Part shown: positions 7,516-15,013 of the stretch, one piece after another | Numbering within the stretch: the first letter of the stretch is position 1 | Layout: every line of letters starts with the position of its first letter | Assembly (NCBI GenBank): GCA_015523685.1 | Contig: WAJW01000089.1 | Coordinates: 1 to 17,783 of the forward strand | Source: Archaeoglobaceae archaeon | GTDB lineage: Archaea; Halobacteriota; Archaeoglobi; Archaeoglobales; JdFR-42 | Direction of reading: 5' to 3' | Length of the DNA: 17,783 bases | Translations under genes and position numbers: made by a program | The notes under the pieces: model-generated | Database searches by the model: none | Seen by the model: the letters and a program-made list of their open reading frames with translations, nothing else | What the model was told of the DNA's origin: nothing

Positions 7516-7954
7516 ATTCGAACCTCATGAGGATGGCATCCTCTCCGTCATGATAGTACCCGGGGATAATGCCCACCTCCCTGAATCCCATTTTTTTGTA
7601 CAGATGCTGGGCAACATTATTGCTTGCTCTAACCTCCAGAAGCACACTTTTTTTACCTCTTTTCTGTATTTCAGAGAGAGCGTGTGAGAAAAGCGTTTTT
7701 CCGAGACCTCTGTTTCTGAAATCCCTGTGAATGGCAAAGGATACAACCTTGGATTCGAGGGGAGATACGTCCATGATTGCGATATATCCCACAATCTTTC
7801 CGTGAGATTCCATTACAAGAAACATATTGCAGAATGTGGAGTACATGTAGATGTTATAGGCTGGATTGATGGGATGGAAAGCCTCTTTTTCGATCTCCAG
7901 AATTTCGTTAAAGTCTGATGGTCTGTAAGGCCTTATCACGAAACTCTGGAGCAT
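7496..7954 (-). CDS. rimI: GNAT acetyltransferase, RimI-like
   Basis: Probably acetylates protein N-termini (the archaeal Ard1/RimI group), using acetyl-CoA. The 152-residue protein spans one GNAT fold. Strand-rich motif A with the acetyl-CoA loop HRDFRNRGLGKTL is at residues 76-88. LEVRASNNVAQHLYKKMGF (106-124) is motif B, with the asparagine and tyrosine usual in RimI. Substrate cannot be read from sequence. The start at 7954 has no ribosome site, but TTTATT at 7983-7978 on the minus strand is spaced for a leaderless mRNA. Its 3' end overlaps UPF0058 by 20 nt; its 5' end is 35 bp from the divergent UPF0146 gene. Confidence 0.88.
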   Translation of the reverse strand: MLQSFVIRPYRPSDFNEILEIEKEAFHPINPAYNIYMYSTFCNMFLVMESHGKIVGYIAIMDVSPLESKVVSFAIHRDFRNRGLGKTLFSHALSEIQKRGKKSVLLEVRASNNVAQHLYKKMGFREVGIIPGYYHDGEDAILMRFEFTERLS

Positions 7955-7983
7955 AAATATTATCTCGGATATTACAGAATAAA
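7953..7983. promoter_or_regulatory. 35 bp divergent promoter between rimI and UPF0146
   Basis: For the plus gene, TAAATATTATC (7954-7964) is centred about 28 nt before the GTG at 7990. For the minus gene, TTTATT (7983-7978) is about 26 nt before the ATG at 7954. Both genes would be leaderless, and each TATA box lies close to the other gene's start codon. Spacing is read from sequence; transcription starts are inferred. Confidence 0.45.
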
Positions 7984-7989
7984 TGATTT

Positions 7990-8385
7990 GTGGATTGGGT
8001 TGACGATTTTGTGGAATATGTGGTATCCAGATATTCAGGAAAGGTAGCAGAGATAGGTATCGGGAAATTCACGGAGGTTGCTGAAAGGCTTTCAGAATAC
8101 CTTGAGTTGATAGCTGTCGATATAGCGCCATGCACTTCGAGGTTCAGGGTGATAAGGGATGATGTTACACAGCCCACTCCTGAGATCTACAGTGGGGTGG
8201 AACTGGTTTACTCAATCAGGCCCCCTCCGGAACTTCATACCCCCATACTCTCACTTGCCAGAAAATTGGGTGCGGATGCCATAATAAAGCCCCTCGGTGT
8301 TGAATTTCCGGAAAAAATGATGCCCGTAAATTACCGCAAAGCAAGGTTTTACCTCTGGAAGTTCCCCGGAGTATGCAGGGAGTAA
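7990..8385 (+). CDS. UPF0146 family protein (Rossmann-like, possible SAM-binding fold)
   Basis: Archaeal family of unknown function, 131 residues. The N-terminal part resembles the first half of a small Rossmann methyltransferase: VAEIGIGKFTEVAERL (residues 19-34) for the glycine loop and LIAVDIAP for the acidic end of the second strand. The family signature VYSIRPPPELHTPIL follows (about residues 73-87). The protein is too short for a full methyltransferase. Translation begins at GTG with no ribosome site, consistent with a leaderless mRNA. Its end overlaps an alternative start of the next gene by 13 nt. Partner and substrate are unknown. Confidence 0.85.
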   Translation: MDWVDDFVEYVVSRYSGKVAEIGIGKFTEVAERLSEYLELIAVDIAPCTSRFRVIRDDVTQPTPEIYSGVELVYSIRPPPELHTPILSLARKLGADAIIKPLGVEFPEKMMPVNYRKARFYLWKFPGVCRE

Positions 8386-8394
8386 ATAAATATA
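8384..8394 (+). promoter_or_regulatory. TATA box inside the UPF0146 3' end
   Basis: AAATAAATATA is centred about 28 nt before the ATG at 8418. This supports that ATG as a leaderless start for the next gene and a transcript independent of UPF0146. Confidence 0.45.
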
Positions 8395-8417
8395 CCACCT
8401 GTAACATTCTGACCAGT

Positions 8418-9161
8418 ATGGAGGATCTCATTACATCCATAGGGTCCATGCTGGACGAGGGAGTTTATTCTGAAAAGGAGCTTATGTGGATCATAAAGGA
8501 GGGTATTTTCAGATACAGGCTTGACATGGCCATTCAGCAGGTGGACATCAACAGTATTGTAAGAGACGTTTTCGACGCCTTCACAGAACATCCCCTCTCT
8601 GTCAGGACTCCTTTTTTTCATGAAAAGAAGATGATGGGGGATGTGGCCTTCTATCACCCCCATACCTACGTCCCTGATGAGAGAGCACTCAGAGATGCCT
8701 TTGAGAGGCACATAGATGTCGTGAATCAGGAAAGCATTAAAGAGATGGAAATGAAAGTCCTTATCGAGTTTTTCAGCGGATATTCCTCCTATCACAACGG
8801 AATTCTTGCATTCTTTGTGAAAGGGTCTTACAGATTTGTGGTTTATCCGGAGAGCTCAATTGAAACATTTGAGGAACATCTTGACGTTCATATAAGGGCA
8901 GGGTCCATTTCTCAGGGGGGGTACGTCGTTACAGTTCCCACAGAATCATCGATTGAACCATTCATAAAGTTCTACAGGAAAAGGGCTGAAGAGATAAGGA
9001 AAGGGGAGATAAAGGTCTGGGTTGTAAATCCAGAGGAGGGATATGTCGATCCTTTCATCGGATATCCAAGAGATCCGGATCTAATAAAAAGGTTCAGGAA
9101 TCCAAAGATTGCTTCAATTATTTCATCACTGTGGCGGGGGAAGGTTGAGGATCTGGATTAG
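8418..9161 (+). CDS. Uncharacterised archaeal protein
   Basis: Not recognised. From the ATG at 8418 it has 247 residues, begins MEDLITSIGSMLDEGVYSEKE and is soluble and charged, with no signal peptide or membrane segment. The first 60 residues look helical (LDEGVYSEKELMWIIKEG, then SIVRDVFDAF). The middle (about 90-190) has alternating strands with histidine-rich FYHPHTYVP and EEHLDVHIRAGS. The C-terminal part has VWVVNPEEGYVDPFIGYPRDP. An in-frame ATG at 8373 would add 15 residues and overlap UPF0146 by 13 nt; the TATA box at 8384-8394 favours 8418. The stop overlaps the convergent gene's stop by 4 nt. Coding is convincing from frame length and codon use; function is open. Confidence 0.8.
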   Translation: MEDLITSIGSMLDEGVYSEKELMWIIKEGIFRYRLDMAIQQVDINSIVRDVFDAFTEHPLSVRTPFFHEKKMMGDVAFYHPHTYVPDERALRDAFERHIDVVNQESIKEMEMKVLIEFFSGYSSYHNGILAFFVKGSYRFVVYPESSIETFEEHLDVHIRAGSISQGGYVVTVPTESSIEPFIKFYRKRAEEIRKGEIKVWVVNPEEGYVDPFIGYPRDPDLIKRFRNPKIASIISSLWRGKVEDLD

Positions 9162-10768
9162 TTCAGTCTTTTTCTCATGAGAACTATGAACAACAATGCC
9201 AGCCCGGTAGAGGGAATTGAAATAATGAACGGTATCTTTCTCTCATTCCAGTCCGAAATGAAAAGCTTTTCCATTGCCTCAGCCACATCAGAACTTACCA
9301 TCAGAACTCCCGCCTCTCTGTTCCTCAGAAGACTGTTATCGTTCCAGTTCATACTGCCAATGTAAACCATGTTGTCCGCAATGAACATCTTTGAGTGAAG
9401 CTCTTTCCCGTGATACAGCTTTGCCTTCAGATCATATCCCCTCTCCCTCGCAATTGAATTGAGGTAACTTACAGCATCGTCGTTATCCACTCTGTTACTT
9501 TCTGTGTTGTACCTTGAACCATCCAGCAGGACTCTCACTCTGGCCCCTTTTTCCGCAGACTCAAGAATTGAGGTCATAAATGGGCTCAGGTTGCCATCCC
9601 TGTACATCTGGATGTATGGCAGTTCAATGAGCAATCTCTCCCTCGCATTCTTTACTGTGTCCAGGATGAACCGGGATGTGTCAGGAGACAGAACAGGGAT
9701 TACGGTTATGTTGCCTTCCACCCTGATGAATTGATTCTCACCACCTTCATCCGCATTCAGACCCGGGCCATCTTCTGCACGAAATGGAATCGATTGCTTT
9801 GCATCACTCTCAAAAACCGATAAAAAATATTCTGCCAGCCCCTGATTGGACATCATCACTCCATATCCTTTGTTCCCGTTTTTCCAGTTTTCAGTCATTA
9901 CGATAACTGTTGAGCCGTCAATCACAGCATATTTTGCATGCATAAACCTGTATGCTTTTGTGTCCTGCAGATAAATCTGGACGGGTTTCATATGCCTTAT
10001 TACATCATCTCTGAATCCACCTGCCGGGCTCTTCTCGAGGAGAATACGAACACTTACTCCATTTTCAGCAGTTCTGGACAGCATACTTCCAAGTTCAGCA
10101 TTTTCAAAAATGTAGCTTGAAATTACAATTGATCTATCTGCGGAGATAAAATTCCAGTCGTTCACGGGAAAAACAATGATTGTAACATTTTTGACAGAAA
10201 ATTTTTTAAGTGCAAAATCAGTCTGACCTTCCACATAAAGACGGGGAAAATTCCAGTCTCTTTCAGAGTCTGTATCCGGATAAGTTCCATTGATATACGC
10301 TCGTTTTAATATCACTCCCTCCCTGAATGTCTCAATACCTTTCCCCTCCCATCCACTTCCATTCCATGATTTTCCATATACAACCAGATCAACAAGCTCT
10401 CCGTGTGAGTCAAAAAGCCCCACTTCATCTCCAGAGTTGGAAAGCCTCAGGCTGCCATCCAGATCCTTCACATTGGATGAATTCTTCCACTCAAAATCAG
10501 GATATTTTCCAAATGATTCCCTGTACGATGTGCCATTTCTTGCAATTACAGTATATCCGTGGGGGGATATCTGACCTTTCAGATGGATCTCACTTTCAAA
10601 ATCTGTCAGAATCCATCCGGAAAGGTTAATGGTGGTGTTTCCCGGGTTATACAGCTTTACGTATTCTGTTTCATCATTTTTCGCAAATGGATCGGGATAC
10701 AGCTCAACTATCAGAATTCCTGAGGCAGGTGTAACGAGCAGAATGAGAAAGAGGGGGAGGAATTTCAT
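9158..10768 (-). CDS. Exported phospholipase-D-like protein with lamin-tail-like domain
   Basis: Predicted to act outside the membrane as a nuclease or phosphodiesterase. The 536 residues contain, in order: a signal peptide (MKFLPLFLILLVTPASG), a lamin-tail-like beta domain at about 18-145 (VELYPDPFAKNDETEYVKLYN, NLSGWILTD), two phospholipase-D repeats, and a C-terminal membrane segment (about 514-531) ending MRKRLN. The first HKD motif is H277, K279, D284, but the usual Gly-Ser after it reads Met-Thr. The second is complete: H458, K460, D465, GSMN at 471-474. Several N-glycosylation-type sequons are present. The start overlaps the mptA stop as ATGA, so it is translated with mptA. Substrate unknown. 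Confidence 0.9.
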   Translation of the reverse strand: MKFLPLFLILLVTPASGILIVELYPDPFAKNDETEYVKLYNPGNTTINLSGWILTDFESEIHLKGQISPHGYTVIARNGTSYRESFGKYPDFEWKNSSNVKDLDGSLRLSNSGDEVGLFDSHGELVDLVVYGKSWNGSGWEGKGIETFREGVILKRAYINGTYPDTDSERDWNFPRLYVEGQTDFALKKFSVKNVTIIVFPVNDWNFISADRSIVISSYIFENAELGSMLSRTAENGVSVRILLEKSPAGGFRDDVIRHMKPVQIYLQDTKAYRFMHAKYAVIDGSTVIVMTENWKNGNKGYGVMMSNQGLAEYFLSVFESDAKQSIPFRAEDGPGLNADEGGENQFIRVEGNITVIPVLSPDTSRFILDTVKNARERLLIELPYIQMYRDGNLSPFMTSILESAEKGARVRVLLDGSRYNTESNRVDNDDAVSYLNSIARERGYDLKAKLYHGKELHSKMFIADNMVYIGSMNWNDNSLLRNREAGVLMVSSDVAEAMEKLFISDWNERKIPFIISIPSTGLALLFIVLMRKRLN

Positions 10769-11694
10769 TCAATTCCCAGCTCTTTTCTGATTTCACCCAT
10801 TGTTGCAATCTTCTCTCCAACCACATTGTGCTGGTGGATGCTCTCCTCGTTCTCCTGCCTTATAATTACGGTAGCACTGTCAGGAAGTTCAGGAAACCTT
10901 TCTGCAAGCAATCTGGCCATTACTCTCACACTATCCTCAACAAACATTGGATGAAGATGGGCATTTTTCACGACCTCATACTCATCCTCCCTTTTGAGTA
11001 TCTCACATGTTCCCGAACTCATGGCATCTTTGGCAATGGATATGAGCTCGATAACAGGGATGTACTTGCCAGCAGTCTCCACCTTGATTGTCGCGTGACC
11101 TCTCTGGTTGTGAGTTGCAACCGGAACAACCCTGAGTATTTTTTCAATATCTTCCGGGGAGAATCCGAGATTTTCAAGCTCTCTGCCGGATCTCACCTTT
11201 ATCATTTCCTGGGCACACGGGCACGCTGTTATCCCCGTCACCTCAACCCCTATCATGATTCTGGTATTAACCTCGCCATTCTCTTTCCATGCGTATGCAT
11301 CACAGAGGATGTTGACCATTTCCTGTGTTTTTACACCGGTTGATGGTGTTTTTGCTGGATGCATGTACTCGCTCTTCATTGATATCTCAGCTCTGGTCGC
11401 ATACTCGTGACTCAAAAGAGCCCTGATAGCGATCTCCCTGCACAGGTTTTCGATGTTGTAGACAGGCCGGGAAGTAGCCTCTTCAAGGACTTTGTCGATT
11501 ACTTCAAAATTTCTGCTCAGGTTCACACCCTTCCTTGTCGATGGGAGGTTAACAAATATGTCAAATTCTGCAACAAGGATAACAGGTCTTTTGTCCTCTC
11601 TCTCTATTCTGACGAGCTTTCTGATACCCTCTGCACCAACCCTTGTAAGATTGAGTGAAATCTCAGGCTGCCGGGATTGCACATCGGGAAGCAT
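10765..11694 (-). CDS. mptA: GTP cyclohydrolase MptA (FolE2 family)
   Basis: Converts GTP to 7,8-dihydroneopterin 2',3'-cyclic phosphate, the first step of the tetrahydromethanopterin pterin in archaea; family members use Fe(II). The 309-residue protein starts MLPDVQSRQPEISLNLTRVG. It has ITACPCAQEM (C158, C160), ATHNQRGHATI (H195, H200), IELISIA (E216), and AHLHPMFVEDS (H246, H248), the metal and active-site segments of the COG1469 family. A longer in-frame version would run into the divergent aroE gene and is not needed. The stop overlaps the start of the phospholipase-D-like gene. Presence of MptA supports H4MPT-based one-carbon metabolism. Confidence 0.94.
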   Translation of the reverse strand: MLPDVQSRQPEISLNLTRVGAEGIRKLVRIEREDKRPVILVAEFDIFVNLPSTRKGVNLSRNFEVIDKVLEEATSRPVYNIENLCREIAIRALLSHEYATRAEISMKSEYMHPAKTPSTGVKTQEMVNILCDAYAWKENGEVNTRIMIGVEVTGITACPCAQEMIKVRSGRELENLGFSPEDIEKILRVVPVATHNQRGHATIKVETAGKYIPVIELISIAKDAMSSGTCEILKREDEYEVVKNAHLHPMFVEDSVRVMARLLAERFPELPDSATVIIRQENEESIHQHNVVGEKIATMGEIRKELGIE

Positions 11695-11707
11695 GGTTAC
11701 CAACAAC

Positions 11708-11731
11708 CTTTTATTGCCTGCGGTTAAAAAG
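11708..11731. promoter_or_regulatory. Divergent core promoters for mptA and aroE
   Basis: The 48 bp spacer holds CTTTTATTG on plus (11708-11716, about 31 nt before the aroE ATG) and CTTTTTAACC on minus (11731-11722, about 33 nt before the mptA ATG). Both predict very short or absent leaders. The boxes sit back to back, so polymerases could interfere with each other. Confidence 0.4.
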
Positions 11732-11742
11732 CTTACTGTTCC

Positions 11743-12564
11743 ATGACAGAGATATTTGGTCTGATTGGCGATCCGGTAGAGCACTCCCTGTCTCCGGTTA
11801 TGCACAATGCTGTTTTTAGAAAACTCGGGCTTGATTGCATGTACATACCGTTCAGAGTGAAAAAAGATGATGTGTGCGATGCACTCAGGGGAGCAAAGGC
11901 ACTTGGAGTCAGGGGTCTGAATGTGACTCACCCTCATAAGGAGATTGCGTTCAGATGTGTGAAGCCTGTTAATGAAGCACGGGATATTGGAGCGGTCAAT
12001 ACCATCCTACTCGATAATAAAAACATCCTGGGTTATAATACTGACTGGATCGGGGTTATCAGGGCTTTTGAGCGCTATGATATTGAGATTGAAGGAAAGA
12101 GAGTCCTGATTGTGGGGGCAGGAGGTTCAGCGAAATCTGCCGGATATGCGGTTGTTAAAAATGGAGGTATATGTATAGTAACGAACAGAACTCCCTCGAG
12201 AGGTGTGGATCTCTCATCATATCTCAGAGGTTTTGGAAAAGCTATCTTCTGCCCGATCAACAGGCTGAATGAGATCAAAGATAACATCGATATCCTGATA
12301 AATGCGACACCCGTTGGAATGGATGGCATAAACCTCCCTCTGCCTGCAGACATGATCCAGAGGGGTATGGTTGTTTTTGATATGGTTTACAGCCCAAAGA
12401 TAACCCCTCTCATCAGGCTTGCAAGGGAAAGAAACTGCAGGATTGTGCATGGAATCGATATGCTCGTGCACCAGGGAGCAGAATCTCTGAGAATATGGCT
12501 GGGGATCGATCCCCCTCTGGATGAGATGTACAGGGCCATAGAGGATAAGATAGGGAAGTGGTAG
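11743..12564 (+). CDS. aroE: Shikimate dehydrogenase (AroE)
   Basis: Reduces 3-dehydroshikimate to shikimate with NADPH, in the pathway to chorismate and aromatic amino acids. The 273-residue protein has the substrate-binding HSLSPVMHN (14-22), NVTHPHKE with the catalytic lysine K66, GYNTDW with the catalytic aspartate D101, the nucleotide-binding GAGGSAKSA (125-133), and NRT (148-150), a segment linked to NADP preference. INATPVGM and the C-terminal GIDMLVHQGAES are also typical. Length is normal. It is followed after 1 nt by cofC, so the two are co-transcribed. Confidence 0.96.
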   Translation: MTEIFGLIGDPVEHSLSPVMHNAVFRKLGLDCMYIPFRVKKDDVCDALRGAKALGVRGLNVTHPHKEIAFRCVKPVNEARDIGAVNTILLDNKNILGYNTDWIGVIRAFERYDIEIEGKRVLIVGAGGSAKSAGYAVVKNGGICIVTNRTPSRGVDLSSYLRGFGKAIFCPINRLNEIKDNIDILINATPVGMDGINLPLPADMIQRGMVVFDMVYSPKITPLIRLARERNCRIVHGIDMLVHQGAESLRIWLGIDPPLDEMYRAIEDKIGKW

Positions 12565-12565
12565 G

Positions 12566-13177
12566 GTGAAAGTGCTGATACCGTTCAAGGTGACAAATCC
12601 CAAGTCAAGGCTCGGGAAGATTTTAACTCATCGGGAACGGAAGGAGCTGGCATTCAACATGCTCCTCGATGTGGTTGAGTCTGTAAAAAAAGCAGGGTTC
12701 GTACCTAAAATTCTCTCAACACAAAGAACAGGACTTGAGAACGAGATTGTTGACAGCCGGGGGCTAAATTCGGCAATAAATGATTGGATTAAAAGTTACA
12801 CCCCCCTTATGATTGTGATGTCTGATCTCGCAATTATTCGTCCCGAAGATCTGAGAAATATCTCCGCCCTTGAATCTGATGTGGTCATATCTCCCGGAAG
12901 GAAGGGCGGGACAAATGTCCTTCTGGTGAGAAATGGGAATTTCAGGGTGTCGTATCACGGTCTCAGTTTTCTCAAGCATGTTGAGACCGCCAGAAGGATG
13001 GGTATTTCCTGTTCCGTCTATAATTCATTTTACACCTACGTTGATGTGGACGAGGAATCCGACCTGATGGAAATTATGATACACGGAAAGGGTAGATCAA
13101 GGGGTTTTCTTGAAAAATGCGGATTCAGGGTGGAGATCCGGGGTAAAGAACCCGTTCTTGTCAGGGAAAAAGATTAG
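12566..13177 (+). CDS. cofC: 2-phospho-L-lactate guanylyltransferase (CofC)
   Basis: Activates 2-phospho-L-lactate with GTP for coenzyme F420 synthesis. The 203-residue protein has the nucleotidyltransferase opening VLIPFKVTNPKSRLGKIL and conserved blocks VIMSDLAIIRPEDL and VVISPGRKGGTNVLLV typical of CofC. The GTG start is one base after the aroE stop, giving a coupled aroE-cofC unit. Its stop overlaps the convergent radical SAM gene by 4 nt. With MptA and marker protein 11 nearby it points to an F420- and methanopterin-using archaeon. Confidence 0.9.
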   Translation: MKVLIPFKVTNPKSRLGKILTHRERKELAFNMLLDVVESVKKAGFVPKILSTQRTGLENEIVDSRGLNSAINDWIKSYTPLMIVMSDLAIIRPEDLRNISALESDVVISPGRKGGTNVLLVRNGNFRVSYHGLSFLKHVETARRMGISCSVYNSFYTYVDVDEESDLMEIMIHGKGRSRGFLEKCGFRVEIRGKEPVLVREKD

Positions 13178-14127
13178 ATTTCCAGAGGGGACAAATCGCA
13201 TCCACCACATGCATGGCACATTGTTTGACCTCTGGATAGCAGTCCAGCCTCATCAAGTCTCTTTTTCAAAAATGTTGCGAGTTTATGGATTCTCTCCCTC
13301 GAAGGCCTGCCTGCAGATGGTATGTTTATTTTCCCCGGGCTGTACGGCCTCAGGTTCGGTATCACACCCATTCCAACGAGTCTGTCTATTCCGGATTTAA
13401 TGGCCCTGTCACTTTCCCCGAGACCGACTATTATATTCGAGAAGACATTTCCCTCCCCAAAAACTTCCACTGCATCGCTCAGGGATCTGAGAATGAAATC
13501 AAAATCCTTGTCCGGACAGTATTTCCTAAAGAGTTTTCTGTCACATACTTCCAGATTGTACTTTATTTCATCTGCACCGCTCTCCCTGAGTATGTGTGAT
13601 GACTCCTCAGAGGGATAAACAGAAACGCCCAGGGGTTTTCCAAACCGTGCCAGTTCATCGACGATCCCTGAGACGTATCTTACCTCCTCCTCGGGACTGA
13701 ACATTATGCCTGATGTGATGGAGATGGACGAAATATTATCAATATCTTTTTTTATCAGGTTAACAACATCATCGATCGACTTCCGGCCCCCTGACGTCCG
13801 ATTTATGTCGCAGAATCTGCACCTGAAAATGCATCGCTCCGAAACCGTGATGTATGCGTTTTCTGGAGAGTGAAGAACAGGTTTTTCGATCTCCGCCGAA
13901 CCGATGAACCGCCCCTCATATACGAGATCCACATGGTTTCCTCTCACAGTTCCTTCAAGAGGAGAATCATCAGAAACAACCAGTCTGACTCTCTTACCGT
14001 TTATCTTTAAAAAAATGGCCTCTTTTCCGGCTCCGGGGCCTGCCTTCGCTTTATTTCCATTCCATCCATTCAGGGATATCTCCCCGATGGAAAGAAGAAA
14101 TGCCTTATCAACCTTCAGGTTTAACAC
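13174..14127 (-). CDS. Radical SAM protein, biotin-synthase-related (COG2516-like)
   Basis: Radical SAM enzyme of unknown substrate. From a GTG at 14127 it has 317 residues. CIFRCRFC (C99, C103, C106) binds the 4Fe-4S cluster. The N-terminal block KAGPGAGKEAIFLKINGKRV precedes it. The tail CHACGGCDLSPLEI has three more cysteines (C304, C307, C310) that could hold a second cluster. The sequence resembles what I recall of the archaeal biotin synthase-related group. The frame is open to an ATG at 14199, but that would overlap the upstream gene by 92 nt and add residues the family lacks. With GTG the overlap is 20 nt, meaning coupling to marker protein 11. A non-standard CTG at 14118 would sit better behind GAGGTG. 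Confidence 0.85.
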   Translation of the reverse strand: MLNLKVDKAFLLSIGEISLNGWNGNKAKAGPGAGKEAIFLKINGKRVRLVVSDDSPLEGTVRGNHVDLVYEGRFIGSAEIEKPVLHSPENAYITVSERCIFRCRFCDINRTSGGRKSIDDVVNLIKKDIDNISSISITSGIMFSPEEEVRYVSGIVDELARFGKPLGVSVYPSEESSHILRESGADEIKYNLEVCDRKLFRKYCPDKDFDFILRSLSDAVEVFGEGNVFSNIIVGLGESDRAIKSGIDRLVGMGVIPNLRPYSPGKINIPSAGRPSRERIHKLATFLKKRLDEAGLLSRGQTMCHACGGCDLSPLEI

Positions 14128-14977
14128 CTCTTTCCGGATTTTTAAAGAAGGGGAGCGAGGCTGTTGCGCCGATAATGCCCCTCCCCCCGATTTCCACATT
14201 TATACCGTTCCTGCGAATCACTTCCCGGGCTTCGTTAAGCGCCACCCTCCTCTTCCTGCACTCCATTGAGAATGATTCCATATCACTGATGTCAAATCTT
14301 TCAACCCATACCATTCCTGTCTCATCAGAACAGCTCCCCTTTTCAACCTTCCCCTTTAATTCCCTGATGAATTTATTTCTGATATGGTCATCCGGAAGAA
14401 TCGCAAATTCCATAACGGAAGAAACACAGTTCTGGGTTCTCTCCTCAACAGGAAAAAGCTGGACAATCGAGCAGGATACAAATCTTGTCTCGTAGGAATC
14501 AAGTTCCCTTGCGATATTCCAGGCGAGTAGCCATGTGGCACCTGATTCGGGAGAATCAGTGTCATCGATTCCAACGAGAACCCTTTTTCTTGCTGGAACA
14601 CGGATTTTTCCCCCTCCAGTTCCGCTTCCAGCATCTCCTTCTATTTCATAATCAATGACATCCTCAGCTCTGGATCTGTATTCAACTGCTGATTTTCCTC
14701 CTCCCCCCGCTCCATAGTAAAAGATTTCCAAGATTCCGTTTTCCACATTCACAGCTTTTATCCCTGCGGAATGGGTCGGAGGAGAAAGATCAAGATCGTA
14801 CTCACCCAGCCTTACCGTATATCTGGCTGTATTTCCGGTAAGTCTGGCGGATTCGATAATTCTGGATGTTCTCGTGAAATGATTGAATGTCCAGTAGAGC
14901 CCTCCTGTGAACTCATTGATTTCAATAATCTCGGCTCTTTTCATGCCCGCATCAACAATTCCGATTATGTTTTTCAT
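14108..14977 (-). CDS. Methanogenesis marker protein 11
   Basis: Member of the methanogenesis marker 11 family, found mainly in methanogens and relatives, function unknown. The 289-residue protein has FTGGLYWTFNHFTRTS near the N-terminus, ARLTGNTARYTVRLGEYDLDL, a glycine-rich YYGAGGGGKSA (88-97), and GIDDTDSPESGATW (136-149). That last motif is shared with TiaS, the tRNA-Ile2 agmatidine synthetase, which suggests ATP-dependent chemistry on a nucleic acid or nucleotide; this is inference. It is first in a two-gene unit and overlaps the radical SAM gene by 20 nt. No ribosome site precedes the ATG; TTTAAAT at 15013-15007 about 30 nt upstream fits a near-leaderless mRNA. Confidence 0.9.
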   Translation of the reverse strand: MKNIIGIVDAGMKRAEIIEINEFTGGLYWTFNHFTRTSRIIESARLTGNTARYTVRLGEYDLDLSPPTHSAGIKAVNVENGILEIFYYGAGGGGKSAVEYRSRAEDVIDYEIEGDAGSGTGGGKIRVPARKRVLVGIDDTDSPESGATWLLAWNIARELDSYETRFVSCSIVQLFPVEERTQNCVSSVMEFAILPDDHIRNKFIRELKGKVEKGSCSDETGMVWVERFDISDMESFSMECRKRRVALNEAREVIRRNGINVEIGGRGIIGATASLPFFKNPERGVKPEG

Positions 14978-15006
14978 TGGCAGAAAAGGAGTTTATCTGC
15001 GGAGAA

Positions 15007-15013
15007 TTTAAAT
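15007..15013 (-). promoter_or_regulatory. TATA box for methanogenesis marker 11 gene
   Basis: AAGATTTAAATTCTCC on the minus strand holds a TATA-like centre about 32 nt before the ATG at 14977. This gives a leader of only a few nucleotides. Confidence 0.4.

Noticed and set aside
11695..11937. Longer mptA reading frame extending over aroE
   Set aside because: The family starts at the ATG at 11694; the extension overlaps the well-supported aroE gene and looks like its antisense.
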